Shown here piece by piece: positions 1 through 8,588 of a stretch of 64,000 bases of DNA (position 1 is its first letter; every line of letters begins with the position of its first letter). The notes under the pieces were generated by a model, which saw only the letters and a program-made list of their open reading frames with translations, had not been told where the DNA came from and did no database searches. This stretch comes from Anaerovorax odorimutans (GTDB lineage Bacteria; Bacillota; Clostridia; Peptostreptococcales; Anaerovoracaceae), in contig NZ_JANFXK010000001.1 of assembly GCF_024459955.1 (NCBI RefSeq), positions 372,001 through 436,000 of the forward strand. Reading direction: 5' to 3'. The translations under genes were made by a program, and so were the position numbers.

Positions 1-59
1 CCCGCTTTTCAACGTGTGTACGGGATCTCGCTTGTCAAGTACACGGCTCCGTGTGTTTC

Positions 60-180
60 CTAGTTTTTTACACAAAGCAAAAAGCCGGCGAATCCCTTCG
101 CCCCCATCCGGTGGGGACAATTCTCCGTAGAAATTATCCTATAGCAAGGTAACTTCCTACTTCATCGCCTTACACAAGCT
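60..180 (-). ncRNA. Candidate structured small RNA, family not recognised
   Basis: No protein-coding signal is visible, but the minus strand carries a well-formed promoter (TTGCAA, 17-nt spacer, TATACT) immediately upstream. The predicted transcript starts near 179. It contains a GGCGAA-TCCC-TTCGCC hairpin at 87-102 and a CCCCA-TCCGG-TGGGG type hairpin at about 102-116. A GGCGA near the 5' end could alternatively pair with TCGCC near the 3' end and close a longer structure. A T-rich stretch follows near 60-85. I could not match it to 6S, SRP, tmRNA, RNase P or a riboswitch from memory, so the identity stays open. It could also be the leader of a gene lying left of the window. Confidence 0.4.
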
Positions 181-185
181 TTTGT

Positions 186-214
186 AGTATATACCACCCC
201 ACTGGAAATTGCAA
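186..214 (-). promoter_or_regulatory. Sigma-A type promoter for the candidate small RNA
   Basis: Read on the minus strand the -35 is TTGCAA (209-214) and the -10 is TATACT (186-191), with exactly 17 nt between them. No gene start follows within the window, so the product is probably the structured RNA or a leader. Confidence 0.55.
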
Positions 215-403
215 GAGTTTTTGGCAAAAAAATTGAGATGTTTTTTAATTTTTTTGGACAGGCCAAACGCCGCATTTTCAATTGATTGAAAGCCCTCATT
301 CTGTACACGCTTCCGTGTGTTTCTCGCTTACTTGAATTTAGTGGATAAATATTGAAATCTCAATGTATATCCACTATATTTCGTGTATCTTGACGTAAAT
401 ATA
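215..403. other. AT-rich intergenic stretch with small repeats
   Basis: No gene is seen here. Two imperfect copies of a short hairpin-forming unit, roughly GTACACG-CT-CCGTGTGTTTC, lie about 267 bp apart (near 38-60 and 304-327). A perfect 9-bp inverted repeat TAGTGGATA / TATCCACTA (339-347 and 368-376, 20-nt gap) sits just upstream of the promoter of the next gene and could be an operator. Confidence 0.4.
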
Positions 404-432
404 TTGACATCGCCGTAAAAATGTAATAAAAT
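404..432 (+). promoter_or_regulatory. Promoter of the Rpn-family gene
   Basis: TTGACA at 404-409, a 17-nt spacer and TAAAAT at 427-432 form a near-consensus promoter 42 bp ahead of the start codon of the nuclease gene. Confidence 0.6.
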
Positions 433-473
433 TACTGTAATATATTTCCATCACCTGCTAAAGGAGGCCTCTC

Positions 474-1355
474 ATGGGTAAAGCAAAACGTTCTTATAAA
501 GACGGCACGTTCCGTACTCTGTTCAATAATGAAGAAAAGCTTCTGGAATTATACAACGCGTTATCCGGCAGTCATTATCCAAAAGGCACCAAAGTTCGAA
601 TCGTCACACTGGAAGACGCGATCTTCGGAGACATAAAAAACGATCTGGCTTTTATTATTGATGACCGGCTGATTATTCTCATCGAACATCAATCGAGCAT
701 CAGTTTTAATATGCCCCTGCGGATGCTTGTTTATATCGCCAGAGAATATGAACGTCTCTACTTTTCGGAGGCCATCTACAGTAAGAAGCTGGTCAAAATC
801 CCCACACCGGAATTGTACGTTTTCTATAATGGAAAAGCGCCTGCGCCCCTGGAACAGGAGCTGAAACTTTCTGATGCATTTATCGAAAAATGTGGTAAAC
901 TATCCTTAGAAGCAGTAGTCAAGGTCATCAATGTCAATTACGAGCAGGGAGCTGAGCTTTTGGCCCGCTGCCGGACACTGGCTCAGTACAGTCAGTTTAT
1001 CTACCTGGTGCGGAAAAACTGGGAAGAAAAAAATCACCTTGAATCTGCCATCCGGGATGCGATCGATCTCTGTATCAGACAGGGAGTGTTGACCGATTTC
1101 CTGAAGAAGAACGGTGGTGATATTATGAGTTTTTTGTTTGAGGCTCTTACCCGGGAAGAATGCGAAGCAATCCGGGAAGAGGACGGCTATGCGCGGGGCA
1201 AGGCAGACGGCCTTGTGCAGGGCGCAAAGGCAATCGCAAAGAAAATGCGGCTTCAAGGCTTCTCTGCCAAAGAAATCGAAGATTTGACCGGTCTGACGCA
1301 GGAAGATTTGGAAGACTTAAGCGATGAGCCGTACGAGGACGAAAACCAGGAATAA
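474..1355 (+). CDS. Rpn family recombination-promoting nuclease / putative transposase
   Basis: The 293-residue protein matches the Rpn (PD-(D/E)XK) family, DNA endonucleases that in E. coli raise RecA-independent recombination; many are carried in multiple copies per genome. The N-terminus (about 8-25) has the family's DGTFRTLF-like opening. The likely nuclease core is seen as ND at 56-57, E71 and Q73 in the context LIEHQSS, as expected for the D-E-Q variant of the fold. The last 60 residues are charged and helical, with a helix-turn-helix-like piece. AAAGGAGG precedes the ATG at good spacing. Length is usual and nothing appears broken. It stands alone, convergent with the PhzF gene. The cellular role is inferred from the family only. 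Confidence 0.8.
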   Translation: MGKAKRSYKDGTFRTLFNNEEKLLELYNALSGSHYPKGTKVRIVTLEDAIFGDIKNDLAFIIDDRLIILIEHQSSISFNMPLRMLVYIAREYERLYFSEAIYSKKLVKIPTPELYVFYNGKAPAPLEQELKLSDAFIEKCGKLSLEAVVKVINVNYEQGAELLARCRTLAQYSQFIYLVRKNWEEKNHLESAIRDAIDLCIRQGVLTDFLKKNGGDIMSFLFEALTREECEAIREEDGYARGKADGLVQGAKAIAKKMRLQGFSAKEIEDLTGLTQEDLEDLSDEPYEDENQE

Positions 1356-1360
1356 TTTCA

Positions 1361-1377
1361 GGGGCTGTTACAGCCCC
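1361..1377. terminator. Short hairpin between convergent genes
   Basis: GGGGCTG-TTA-CAGCCCC forms a 7-bp stem between the convergent Rpn and PhzF genes. It lacks a clean T-run on either side, so termination strength is uncertain. Confidence 0.45.
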
Positions 1378-1386
1378 CGAATAAGT

Positions 1387-2199
1387 TTAAATTTCAATTA
1401 CGCCCTGGGAAAAGATCTGAATCTCCGCACCCAGGCTTACCGTCTCATCGTCATTGTTGATGCAGGCAATGTCTCCCCGTCTGGCTGACATCTGTTTTGC
1501 CGTCATTTGCTTTTTCTTTAATATTTCTGACCAATAAGGCACAAGGCTGCTGTGAGCCCGGCCAGTAACCGGGTCCTCATTAATCCCTGCGTTAGGGGCA
1601 AAAAATCTCGAAACAAAATCACAGCCAAAGCCATCCCCTTTGGCAGTTACAATTACACCAAACACATCATCAGGCACCCCTGCCTCCTCTTTCACCAGTT
1701 TAAGTTTCTCAAAATCTGGTTCTAAATTAATCACTTCTTCCGGCGAATCGAAAACCAGTAGGAAATCGCTGGCTTTGAGCGTTTGAAACCGATCTGTTCC
1801 AAAGGCCCGATCAAAAGACCGGTAATGCCTGCTTGGCTCTGGTTTTCTCTTGGGCAGCGTCAGCCAGTAGCGGCCGTACTCCCTGGCAACTGACAGCACT
1901 CCGGACAAAGTATTAAAGCGAATTGCTTCCGACTCGATTTCCTCCTGCTCGTACAAAACATATCCGCAGGCCAAGGTAGCATGGCCGCACAGCTCCACCT
2001 CTACTTTCGGCGTAAACCACCGCAGATCATAGGCATTACCATTTTTCAGAACAAAGGCAGTTTCCGACAAATTTATCTCAGCCGCTATTTTCTGCTGCAG
2101 CTCTGTAGGAATAGCTTCGTCTAAAAGGCAGACCGCCGCAGGATTTCCTCCAAACCTCTCTTTGGTAAAGACGTCGACAATATAGTAGTTTATTTTCAT
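1387..2199 (-). CDS. PhzF family phenazine-biosynthesis-like isomerase/epimerase
   Basis: A 270-residue protein of the PhzF family (diaminopimelate-epimerase fold). PhzF itself isomerises trans-2,3-dihydro-3-hydroxyanthranilate, but most relatives have unknown substrates. Family motifs are visible: GGNPAAVC near residue 17-24, the catalytic-Glu segment NLSETAFV near 45-52 and a FTP...ELCGHATLA block near 63-78. The start at 2199 is preferred because GAAAGGAGCAG precedes it. An upstream in-frame ATG at 2289 would add 30 residues without family similarity. It is the last gene of a minus-strand run with the LUD, PfkB and nucleoside kinase genes, about 100 bp after LUD. No phenazine genes are nearby, so phenazine synthesis is not implied. 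Confidence 0.8.
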   Translation of the reverse strand: MKINYYIVDVFTKERFGGNPAAVCLLDEAIPTELQQKIAAEINLSETAFVLKNGNAYDLRWFTPKVEVELCGHATLACGYVLYEQEEIESEAIRFNTLSGVLSVAREYGRYWLTLPKRKPEPSRHYRSFDRAFGTDRFQTLKASDFLLVFDSPEEVINLEPDFEKLKLVKEEAGVPDDVFGVIVTAKGDGFGCDFVSRFFAPNAGINEDPVTGRAHSSLVPYWSEILKKKQMTAKQMSARRGDIACINNDDETVSLGAEIQIFSQGVIEI

Positions 2200-2298
2200 T
2201 TTTCTGCTCCTTTCAAAAAAAGAACGCTCCGCAGAAAGCCAGCTCCTAAAAGGGCCGTCTTCAATGCAGGCGTTCATTCTCTTAATCACGATGATATC

Positions 2299-2919
2299 TT
2301 AGTATCCCAAATTCTCATTAACCAGTATGATATGTATCCGATCCTTGACCGCACTGGCTCTAGTAGTCATTGTATAACAGCACATCGACTGACCCAGACA
2401 TTCGGCACACTTTCCCGTTACCGCGCATGGCGTCATGAGCCCCAGCCTGATCGCATTTGGTACGCAGGCCTCGGTCCGAATCCGCCCTACTGCTGCGTCC
2501 TCATCCTCGACGATCTTATTGACCCCTGCTATGACAATTACTTTTTTAGGTCCGAAGCACATGGCAGCCACCCGGTTGCCAGTCTTATCAATATTGACCA
2601 GCTTACCGTCCATGGTAATGGCATTGGTCCCCGTCAGATAAACATCGGCCATAAATGCTTTCCTGCGGTTTTCCAAAGCTTCCTCAGGAGAAGGCGCAGT
2701 TCCGTCCAGCACATTTTTCAGTTCTTTCTTAATTCCCAGTTCGTCCAGCGAAGCGGAGCCGCCCCAGGATACCAGATCATCCTCATCGATCATAGACAAA
2801 ATCTTTGCCTTGGCCTCCTCAGCATTCTCACAATAGTAGCCGCTCATGTTCCTGGCTTCCAGATTCTTAATGATCGCCTCAATCCGTTTTTGATTGGCTG
2901 TTTTCACATGTTCATTCAT
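2299..2919 (-). CDS. LUD (DUF162) domain protein, lactate-utilisation-like
   Basis: The 206-residue product resembles LUD-domain proteins, the family of LutB/LutC involved in lactate oxidation, here in the short stand-alone form common in Clostridia. The fold core is suggested by SWGGSASLDELGI (about 51-63) and an ITMDGKLVNIDKTGNR block (about 101-116). Near the C-terminus a cysteine-rich stretch (residues about 164-181) has C-x5-C-x2-C and C-C spacing and may bind metal. The ATG overlaps the stop of the PfkB-kinase gene by four bases (ATGA), showing translational coupling. The true substrate is unknown. Coupling with a PfkB kinase suggests nucleoside or sugar metabolism rather than lactate (inference). 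Confidence 0.7.
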   Translation of the reverse strand: MNEHVKTANQKRIEAIIKNLEARNMSGYYCENAEEAKAKILSMIDEDDLVSWGGSASLDELGIKKELKNVLDGTAPSPEEALENRRKAFMADVYLTGTNAITMDGKLVNIDKTGNRVAAMCFGPKKVIVIAGVNKIVEDEDAAVGRIRTEACVPNAIRLGLMTPCAVTGKCAECLGQSMCCYTMTTRASAVKDRIHIILVNENLGY

Positions 2920-3818
2920 TCATTTATCCTCCCCTCGCTCATCTGCGGATTTACCGGGCATTTGCACTCTAAAGCAATCGCTGCCGCTTTCATTCCGTAT
3001 GCGGCGATGGCTTCTATATCCATCCCTTTTACCGTTCCGTCGAGAATGGCAGCGGAAAAAGCATCTCCCGCGCCCTCTTCATTGGCAAAGGGCAGCACCT
3101 GCTCCGGACGCAGAATTCCTTCCTTCATACCTTCCTTATAATAGACGCCGCCTCCGCTCATGGTGATAAAGATTCGTTTTACACCCTGATCGGCAAACCA
3201 TTTTCCGGCTTCCATCAGCTGCTCCTCGCTGAAAATGTCCATGCCGCAGATGGCGGATGCTTCACCGCGGTTGGGTTTGATCGTATGGAACGCGCCCAAA
3301 AAGTCCCTGGCCTTTTTCGCGTCCTCTTCTGAATGGGGGTCAAAAAAGAGAGGCACCTCAGTCTTTTCCGTCAAGTATTTTAAAACCTCTTCAGATAAAG
3401 TGCCGTCCGCGCAGACCATCTTCGATCCGTTGATCATCGAAAGCGCTTCATCGATTTGCTCCGTACCCAGGCGGTCGTACACATCCACATTACCCACGCC
3501 GAATTCCAAATCACCTACGATATTGAGAATCGCGATATTCATAGCCGTGTTCTCCCCCTCGATCAGATGCAGCTGCGAGGTATCGACTCCCAGCTCCTCC
3601 AGCTGCGACTTCGCGCCTTTTCCCACAAAATCAGCCCCAGCCATGGCTACTATGGCCGTATCAGCGCCCAGACGTCCCAAATTTTCTGCGATATTTCGTG
3701 CTGTTCCCGTGTATGTCGCGGAAATGACACCTGCATTTTCCTGCTCGGCCATCATCTGCTCTCCCGCATTTGCAACAATTTTTCCTTTAATTCCGCCAAT
3801 CACTGTAATCTCACTCAT
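2916..3818 (-). CDS. PfkB-family carbohydrate/nucleoside kinase (pseudouridine-kinase-like)
   Basis: A 300-residue ribokinase-superfamily enzyme that should transfer phosphate from ATP to a sugar or nucleoside. The ATP-site signature GAGDAF with its catalytic Asp lies around residues 248-253, and GTARNIAENLGRLG near 37-50 is the substrate-side glycine motif. The GTARNIAENL and CPVNPQMS segments recall pseudouridine kinases, but this assignment is tentative. RBS AAGGAG precedes the ATG. The gene sits 30 bp after the nucleoside kinase gene and overlaps LUD, so the three are probably one transcript that processes nucleosides. Confidence 0.75.
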   Translation of the reverse strand: MSEITVIGGIKGKIVANAGEQMMAEQENAGVISATYTGTARNIAENLGRLGADTAIVAMAGADFVGKGAKSQLEELGVDTSQLHLIEGENTAMNIAILNIVGDLEFGVGNVDVYDRLGTEQIDEALSMINGSKMVCADGTLSEEVLKYLTEKTEVPLFFDPHSEEDAKKARDFLGAFHTIKPNRGEASAICGMDIFSEEQLMEAGKWFADQGVKRIFITMSGGGVYYKEGMKEGILRPEQVLPFANEEGAGDAFSAAILDGTVKGMDIEAIAAYGMKAAAIALECKCPVNPQMSEGRINE

Positions 3819-3848
3819 TCTAAGTTTCTCCTTATTCTCTTCTATAAA

Positions 3849-5513
3849 CTATTCTGCAAATATGCTTCCGCCGACGAATTCCCGCAAAATCGAATTGTTG
3901 GGAATGATCGACTCATCTTCTATGACTTCAAAGAAAGTCAAAAACTTGAGCAGCCTGCGGGCATCGCTGTATTCCGGCTCAGAGCGATCGATCTCTTCCA
4001 GCAGCGGCTGCGCGTACTTTTTCAGTACGGCCAGCTCATAAGTCAGAGCCGAATTGAACAGCACATCCGCTTCCCTGCTGAATGGAAATATATTCTTATC
4101 CTCCCCCTTACGCACCTTGGGCCAATCCGCAATGGTCATTTTAGCCGAATGTCCCCTGTAAAGATGGTCTCTCACCATACGCCTGAGGATTCTGGCATCC
4201 GTTGTCGGTATCCGATTGTGACTGTCGATGTTCAGCTGGGTAAACGGACTGATATAAATCCGAAATTTTTCTTCTTCCTGGATATACTTGGTCAGCTCTT
4301 TATTGAGAGCATGAATTCCCTCTATAACGATCGGCTGATGCGGCCTGATCGATGTAATTCGTTTTCCGTATACTTTGGTTCCCTGAATAAAATCAAAGGT
4401 GGGCAGGTCTACGTTCTTTCCGCTGAGAAGTCCGTTCATATTGCTGTTGAAAAGCTCAATATCAATGGCAGAAAGGTCTTCATAATTCGGTTCTCCCTCT
4501 TCGTCCAGAGGCGTATCCTTCCGCTCGACAAAATAGTCGTCCGTTCCCATATAGAGAGGGTCCAGACCATTGACTTTAAGCTGTATGCACAGCCGTCTTG
4601 CGAAGGTAGTCTTTCCGGAGGACGACGGTCCTGCGATAAGCACGATGCGCTTTTTGCCTTTGGTTATCTTATCGGCGATTTCCGCTACCTTCTTTTCATG
4701 CAGCGCTTCCGAAAGCAGCATCAGCTCCTTATATTCACCGTCCCTCACCTTTTCGTTGAGATCGGCCAAATAGGACACCCTCAAGAGCCGGTGCCACTTT
4801 TTCGCTTCCCCGAAAGCGGCACATAGCTTTTTCTCATCCACATACTGGGGAATCCTGCCGGGATCAGATGGGTATGGAAATCTGAGAATAACGCCCCGCC
4901 GATACTTTCTCAATTCAAAAAACTGGATATATCCCGTAGACGGAACCATGTCCCCGTAAAAAAAATTTTTATAGCCGTCCAGACAGTAAAACACAGGGTT
5001 CTTAATCTCCGGATGATTTTTCAGGATTTCAATTTTTTCGTTATATCCTTTTTCCGAAAGAATTTCGATTGCCTTATCCCAGGAAACCACTTCCTTTACG
5101 ATAGGCTTATCCTCTTTTATCAATTTTCGCATCCGTTTTTCAATGGCACGGACTTGCGGCTCGGTCACTGCCCGGGCCGTTTTGATCTCCGTATAAAGTC
5201 CTTTGTTCAGGGAATTCTGTATCTCTACCGGCACCTTCCCAAGAACATCCTCGATCGCTTTCAGATAGATCAGGCACAGACTGTACTGATAGATCAGATT
5301 CGCCGCCTGCGTACGCATATCCAAAAACTCGATATGGCAGTCCTTTTCTATTTTCATGGTCAGTTCTTCTATCTTATTATCCACTTTGGCCGCAAGAATC
5401 GTATAAGGCAGATCCCGGCCATGGATATTGAGTAATTCTTCTATAGTGATGGGACTTGTTATTTCGATTTCACGTTCCGGCTCTTTGGGGCCTTTTTTCA
5501 ATTTAATTTTCAC
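3849..5513 (-). CDS. Uridine-kinase-like nucleoside kinase with N-terminal TGS domain
   Basis: This 554-residue protein has three parts. An N-terminal TGS/threonyl-tRNA-synthetase-like region (about 1-60) is followed by a second ThrRS-like segment, then a P-loop kinase of the uridine kinase/phosphoribulokinase type. Walker A GPSSSGKTT is near 292-300, followed by a TDDYFVER motif that in uridine kinases contributes the catalytic Asp, and by IEGIHALN near the nucleotide site. Such fusions are common in Clostridia and Thermotoga. Translation probably starts at GTG (5511-5513), 7 nt after AAGGAGGA. It heads an operon with PfkB kinase, LUD and PhzF. The preferred nucleoside cannot be read from sequence. 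Confidence 0.8.
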   Translation of the reverse strand: MKIKLKKGPKEPEREIEITSPITIEELLNIHGRDLPYTILAAKVDNKIEELTMKIEKDCHIEFLDMRTQAANLIYQYSLCLIYLKAIEDVLGKVPVEIQNSLNKGLYTEIKTARAVTEPQVRAIEKRMRKLIKEDKPIVKEVVSWDKAIEILSEKGYNEKIEILKNHPEIKNPVFYCLDGYKNFFYGDMVPSTGYIQFFELRKYRRGVILRFPYPSDPGRIPQYVDEKKLCAAFGEAKKWHRLLRVSYLADLNEKVRDGEYKELMLLSEALHEKKVAEIADKITKGKKRIVLIAGPSSSGKTTFARRLCIQLKVNGLDPLYMGTDDYFVERKDTPLDEEGEPNYEDLSAIDIELFNSNMNGLLSGKNVDLPTFDFIQGTKVYGKRITSIRPHQPIVIEGIHALNKELTKYIQEEEKFRIYISPFTQLNIDSHNRIPTTDARILRRMVRDHLYRGHSAKMTIADWPKVRKGEDKNIFPFSREADVLFNSALTYELAVLKKYAQPLLEEIDRSEPEYSDARRLLKFLTFFEVIEDESIIPNNSILREFVGGSIFAE

Positions 5514-5600
5514 GTGACTTCCTCCTTAAAACGATTACTGATTAGTATATCATATTTTATGTAAAAATGGGCAAAATACCTGTTGAAAGGGGTGAGTACT

Positions 5601-5798
5601 TTGAAAAAATTAGTTCTTGCACTGATTATCATTGGCGCACTGAATTGGGGGCTGATTGGCTTTTTTAACTTTAATCTGGTCACCGCTATCTTTGGAGACA
5701 GCCTGCTCTTCATCAGCAAAATCATTTTCGCTGTAGTCGGGCTTTCCGGACTTTATGCCATTTCATTCTTCTTTGACAAAAGCAAAAATTCCGTCTGA
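5601..5798 (+). CDS. DUF378 (YuzA-like) small membrane protein
   Basis: A 65-residue protein with two hydrophobic segments (about 3-28 and 36-57) separated by a short turn. The family hallmark ALNWGLIGFF lies at residues 13-22. DUF378 proteins are small integral membrane proteins of unknown function. The start is taken as TTG at 5601 because AAAGGGGTGAG precedes it by a normal spacing. An earlier TTG at 5583 would place the ribosome binding site inside the gene. It is divergent from the nucleoside kinase gene. The stop codon lies inside the stem of the downstream terminator. Confidence 0.8.
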   Translation: MKKLVLALIIIGALNWGLIGFFNFNLVTAIFGDSLLFISKIIFAVVGLSGLYAISFFFDKSKNSV

Positions 5799-5820
5799 AC
5801 TCAGACGGAATTTTTGTTTG
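5784..5820. terminator. Bidirectional intrinsic terminator
   Basis: A perfect 15-bp inverted repeat (5784-5798 and 5801-5815) with A-run and T-run flanks works for both the DUF378 gene on the plus strand and the Cys-rich gene on the minus strand. Confidence 0.85.
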
Positions 5821-5834
5821 CGTGAGACAAGCTG

Positions 5835-5990
5835 TCAGCAGTCGCAGGCCGGTTCGCAAACCGATTCGTTCTCGCAGCATTCCTGCCCGCATCCAACGAT
5901 TCCCGGCTTGCAGAAGATCAGCACAAGGATCAAAAAGAAAAACAGCAGAGCAGGCTCAATGCCTTCTTCGTTTCTGTTATAACATCTCAT
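5835..5990 (-). CDS. Small membrane-anchored cysteine-rich protein
   Basis: I do not recognise this 51-residue protein. It has a charged N-terminus, one hydrophobic segment (about 13-26) and a cysteine-rich tail. Eight cysteines are present in total (3, 27, 34, 38, 39, 45, 49, 51), most of them in the last 20 residues. AGGAGG precedes the ATG at 5988-5990. A longer reading frame from 6062 exists but lacks a comparable ribosome binding site. It shares the bidirectional terminator with DUF378. The tail could bind metal or form disulfides outside the cell; which one depends on topology that cannot be settled here. Confidence 0.6.
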   Translation of the reverse strand: MRCYNRNEEGIEPALLFFFLILVLIFCKPGIVGCGQECCENESVCEPACDC

Positions 5991-6058
5991 ATGGAAATAC
6001 CTCCTAAAAAGTCTTTTTCTATCACTATATGCAATCTTCCCGGTTGTGTGCTTTTCCG

Positions 6059-6295
6059 TCAAACGTCACGCTCTTTGAGCAGCAAAAGAATTTTACGCAT
6101 CTCACTGGGATGCAGTGTGATTCCCCTGGACATATGTTCGTGATCCGGGTCCCAGTCTCGGATATCATATTTAGCCGGATTCCCGTTCCACGACACCAGA
6201 TTCAATTCCCTGTTCCAGCCGGTCGGATACGGCTTGATCACACCGATTCGTTCTTTGATCTCAAAGACGATCTCACTTCTGTCATTGTCATGCAT
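6059..6295 (-). CDS. YdbC-like PC4/p15 family protein
   Basis: A 78-residue protein clearly resembling YdbC, a bacterial relative of the transcriptional coactivator PC4 that binds single-stranded DNA as a dimer. The conserved core NLVSWNGNPAKYDIRDWDPD (about 32-51) and the following GITL are plainly visible. It has its own promoter and an AAGGAG ribosome binding site. In the related family the protein is proposed to act in transcription or repair; the role here is inferred from family membership. Confidence 0.85.
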   Translation of the reverse strand: MHDNDRSEIVFEIKERIGVIKPYPTGWNRELNLVSWNGNPAKYDIRDWDPDHEHMSRGITLHPSEMRKILLLLKERDV

Positions 6296-6351
6296 TTTAT
6301 GTATCTCTCCTTTCCCAAAATGGATACAGGCCCCCTTTTGCCCGCATCCAT

Positions 6352-6380
6352 ATTATATAATATTTTACATTTTATGTCAA
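6352..6380 (-). promoter_or_regulatory. Promoter of the ydbC-like gene
   Basis: TTGACA (6375-6380) and TATAAT (6352-6357) with a 17-nt spacer form a perfect consensus promoter. Its -35 overlaps the stop codon of the upstream YyaL gene. A hairpin with ATGGAT / ATCCAT arms (about 6317-6351) follows and could be a leader hairpin or a weak terminator for the upstream gene. Confidence 0.75.
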
Positions 6381-8380
6381 TCTCCTTTTTTGTATTTTTC
6401 TTCCAGTTCACTAAAGCTCTTTACCGGGCTTTCGCAGCGCTGTCCTCTGCAAAGGTAATAGACTGCACCCTCCTTGGGTATAGGATATTCTCTGAGGAAG
6501 GGCGCGATCTCTTCCATAGTCTGCTGATTAGCTTTTGTCTTTACTATGACTTCCGTATCAAAATCATTGAATTGCGTCGCAGTCAATTCTCCCTCAGAAA
6601 CGCATATCAGCTGCGCATCGTCCTTTTCCCGCGAAAGCTGCCAGAGGAAAAAACTATGTGCCGCCGGGCGTTCTCCGGCTCTGCCTTTCATAAATTCCCG
6701 CTGCTTTTCCTTCGCGCAAAGCCACCTGTCTTCGCCCGTATAAAATGCCAGCCTGTCCATCACAAGCGCTGCTACGGAATTTCCCGACGGCATAGCCCCA
6801 TCGTAAGTCTCCTTAGGGCGGATAAACAACTGCTCGCTATCCTTCCCGTAAAGGAAACATCCCCCATGTTCCCCATCAAAAAATTGTTCCAGCATCCGCT
6901 CTCCGATTCGAATCGCACGTTTCAGATAATCGGCGCAAAAGGTGCTGCGATAACATTCCAGCAGTCCCCAGGCGAAGAAAGCATAATCCTCCAGCGTTCC
7001 CGCATGGGCGGCATGTCCCTGTCTCCATCTCGCATTGAGGTATCCGTTCTGCTGCAGATTGTTCCATATAAAGTCTGCGGCCCGCTCCGCTCTCTCCAAG
7101 TATTCGGGACGGCGGAGCAATCTGGCGGTCCTGCACAGCGCAGCGATCATCAAGCCGTTCCAGCCAGTCAGCACCTTATCATCTCTGTGAAGGTTCGTTC
7201 TTTCTTTTCGGTATTGGCGCAGTTTTGCCAGCTGTCCTTCCTGCGGTATTGCTTCATACTGCGGATCTTTAAGCCTGTTGGGAATGCTTTTGCCCTCAAA
7301 GTTTCCACTGGCAGTAATATCAAACCGTGCGCAAAATTCCTTTCCCTCTTCCTCTCCCAGTACGTCCATGATTTCGCCGGGCGAAAAAACGTAATACTTC
7401 CCTTCAACTCCGTCGCTGTCCGCATCCTGACCACAGTAGAAAGCGCCCTCCTCAGCAGTCAGCTCCTGCTTTGTGTACGCCGCTGTTTTCTCCGCCACTT
7501 TCCCATAAAGCTCGTTTCCCGTCTCAGCGTATCCCTGGGCATATGCCAGCATCAGCAGGGCGTTGTCATAAAGCATCTTCTCAAAGTGGGGCGCCAGCCA
7601 GCGTTCATCCGTGGAGTAGCGGCAAAATCCGCCGCCGATGTGATCGAACAGACCGCCCCGGTACATCTGAACCAGCGTTTTTTCTGCCATACGCAGACTA
7701 TGTTCATCCCGCTGCTCCATTAGAAACAGCAGATTATGGGGCGACGGAAATTTGGGCATTGGACCAAAGCCTCCCCATTTTTCATCGAAGGTCTTTCGGA
7801 AGTAGTGCTTTGCCTGCTCAATCAGAGTGTCTTCACTGACCGCGCCTTTGCTGTCTGTTTCCATATTTTCTTTTATAAAGGATGTTATTTTCTGCCCTTC
7901 CGCTATCAGCTTTTTCTTATCCTTCCGCCATGCCTCGTGGATAAACTCCAGCAGCTCTATCATGCCGACTCCCCCGCTCCTTCCTCTTTTGGGGAAATAG
8001 GTCCCTGCGAAAAACGGTTCTTTTCCCGGCGTCATAACGATGGTCAGCGGCCAGCCCCCGGAACCGGTGAGGGCCTGGCAGACCGACATATAGACGGAAT
8101 CAATATCCGGCCGTTCCTCCCGGTCTACTTTTATGGAAACGAAATCTCTGTTCAGGAGCTGTGCCACCTCTTCATCTTCAAAGGATTCCCGGGCCATCAC
8201 ATGGCACCAGTGGCAGGTTGAATATCCGATGCTGAGAAAGACCGGCTTGTCTTCCTCCTGCGCTTTGTCAAAGGCTTCTTCGCTCCATGGATACCAGTTT
8301 ACCGGGTTATTTGCATGCTGCAGCAGGTACGGAGATTTTTCGTTTGCTAATCTATTGGGTACGGTTTTCTGATTGTTCAT
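6377..8380 (-). CDS. YyaL/DUF255 thioredoxin-fold protein (SSP411 family)
   Basis: The 667-residue protein belongs to the family of B. subtilis YyaL and human SPATA20. An N-terminal DUF255 thioredoxin-like domain (about 8-165) holds a redox motif C56-H-W-C59. It is followed by an (alpha/alpha)6-barrel resembling N-acylglucosamine epimerases and cellobiose epimerases. The opening [19 protein letters not shown] is the family signature. Length is normal. The function is not established; a redox or sugar-related role is inferred from folds. AAGGAAG precedes the ATG. The gene appears monocistronic, with the next downstream gene carrying its own promoter. Confidence 0.9.
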   Translation of the reverse strand: MNNQKTVPNRLANEKSPYLLQHANNPVNWYPWSEEAFDKAQEEDKPVFLSIGYSTCHWCHVMARESFEDEEVAQLLNRDFVSIKVDREERPDIDSVYMSVCQALTGSGGWPLTIVMTPGKEPFFAGTYFPKRGRSGGVGMIELLEFIHEAWRKDKKKLIAEGQKITSFIKENMETDSKGAVSEDTLIEQAKHYFRKTFDEKWGGFGPMPKFPSPHNLLFLMEQRDEHSLRMAEKTLVQMYRGGLFDHIGGGFCRYSTDERWLAPHFEKMLYDNALLMLAYAQGYAETGNELYGKVAEKTAAYTKQELTAEEGAFYCGQDADSDGVEGKYYVFSPGEIMDVLGEEEGKEFCARFDITASGNFEGKSIPNRLKDPQYEAIPQEGQLAKLRQYRKERTNLHRDDKVLTGWNGLMIAALCRTARLLRRPEYLERAERAADFIWNNLQQNGYLNARWRQGHAAHAGTLEDYAFFAWGLLECYRSTFCADYLKRAIRIGERMLEQFFDGEHGGCFLYGKDSEQLFIRPKETYDGAMPSGNSVAALVMDRLAFYTGEDRWLCAKEKQREFMKGRAGERPAAHSFFLWQLSREKDDAQLICVSEGELTATQFNDFDTEVIVKTKANQQTMEEIAPFLREYPIPKEGAVYYLCRGQRCESPVKSFSELEEKYKKGD

Positions 8381-8438
8381 TTCATCACTTCCTTGTAATA
8401 TAAAAGAGTATCTGTCTTTTACAAATACCCTTTTTTCT

Positions 8439-8564
8439 TTATCTTAAATATCTTTCTATTTTATCTTCCCAAACAATTGATGTTGTTATACCCTGTACAT
8501 CATTGATATTTATAGAATCCGTTCTGGCATTCTTCTGAACCACAGAAGAGCCAGTTTGTTCTAT
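8439..8564 (-). pseudogene. Open segment without start, possible gene remnant
   Basis: A 41-residue open stretch bounded by stops at both ends lacks a start codon with a ribosome binding site. It sits at the end of the decayed accessory cluster and may be the tail of a lost gene. I do not recognise the sequence. Confidence 0.25.
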
Positions 8565-8588
8565 CTAAAAGAGTAAATCAATGATTCC

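Noticed and set aside
1-330. CRISPR-like array from the two GTACACG..CCGTGTG units
   Set aside because: Only two imperfect units 267 bp apart, without regular spacers.
3456-4826. Long plus-strand open frame (456 residues)
   Set aside because: It lies antisense to the clear nucleoside kinase and PfkB kinase genes and has no recognisable domains.
6029-7723. Plus-strand 564-residue frame opposite YyaL
   Set aside because: Antisense to a full-length conserved gene; no domain recognised.
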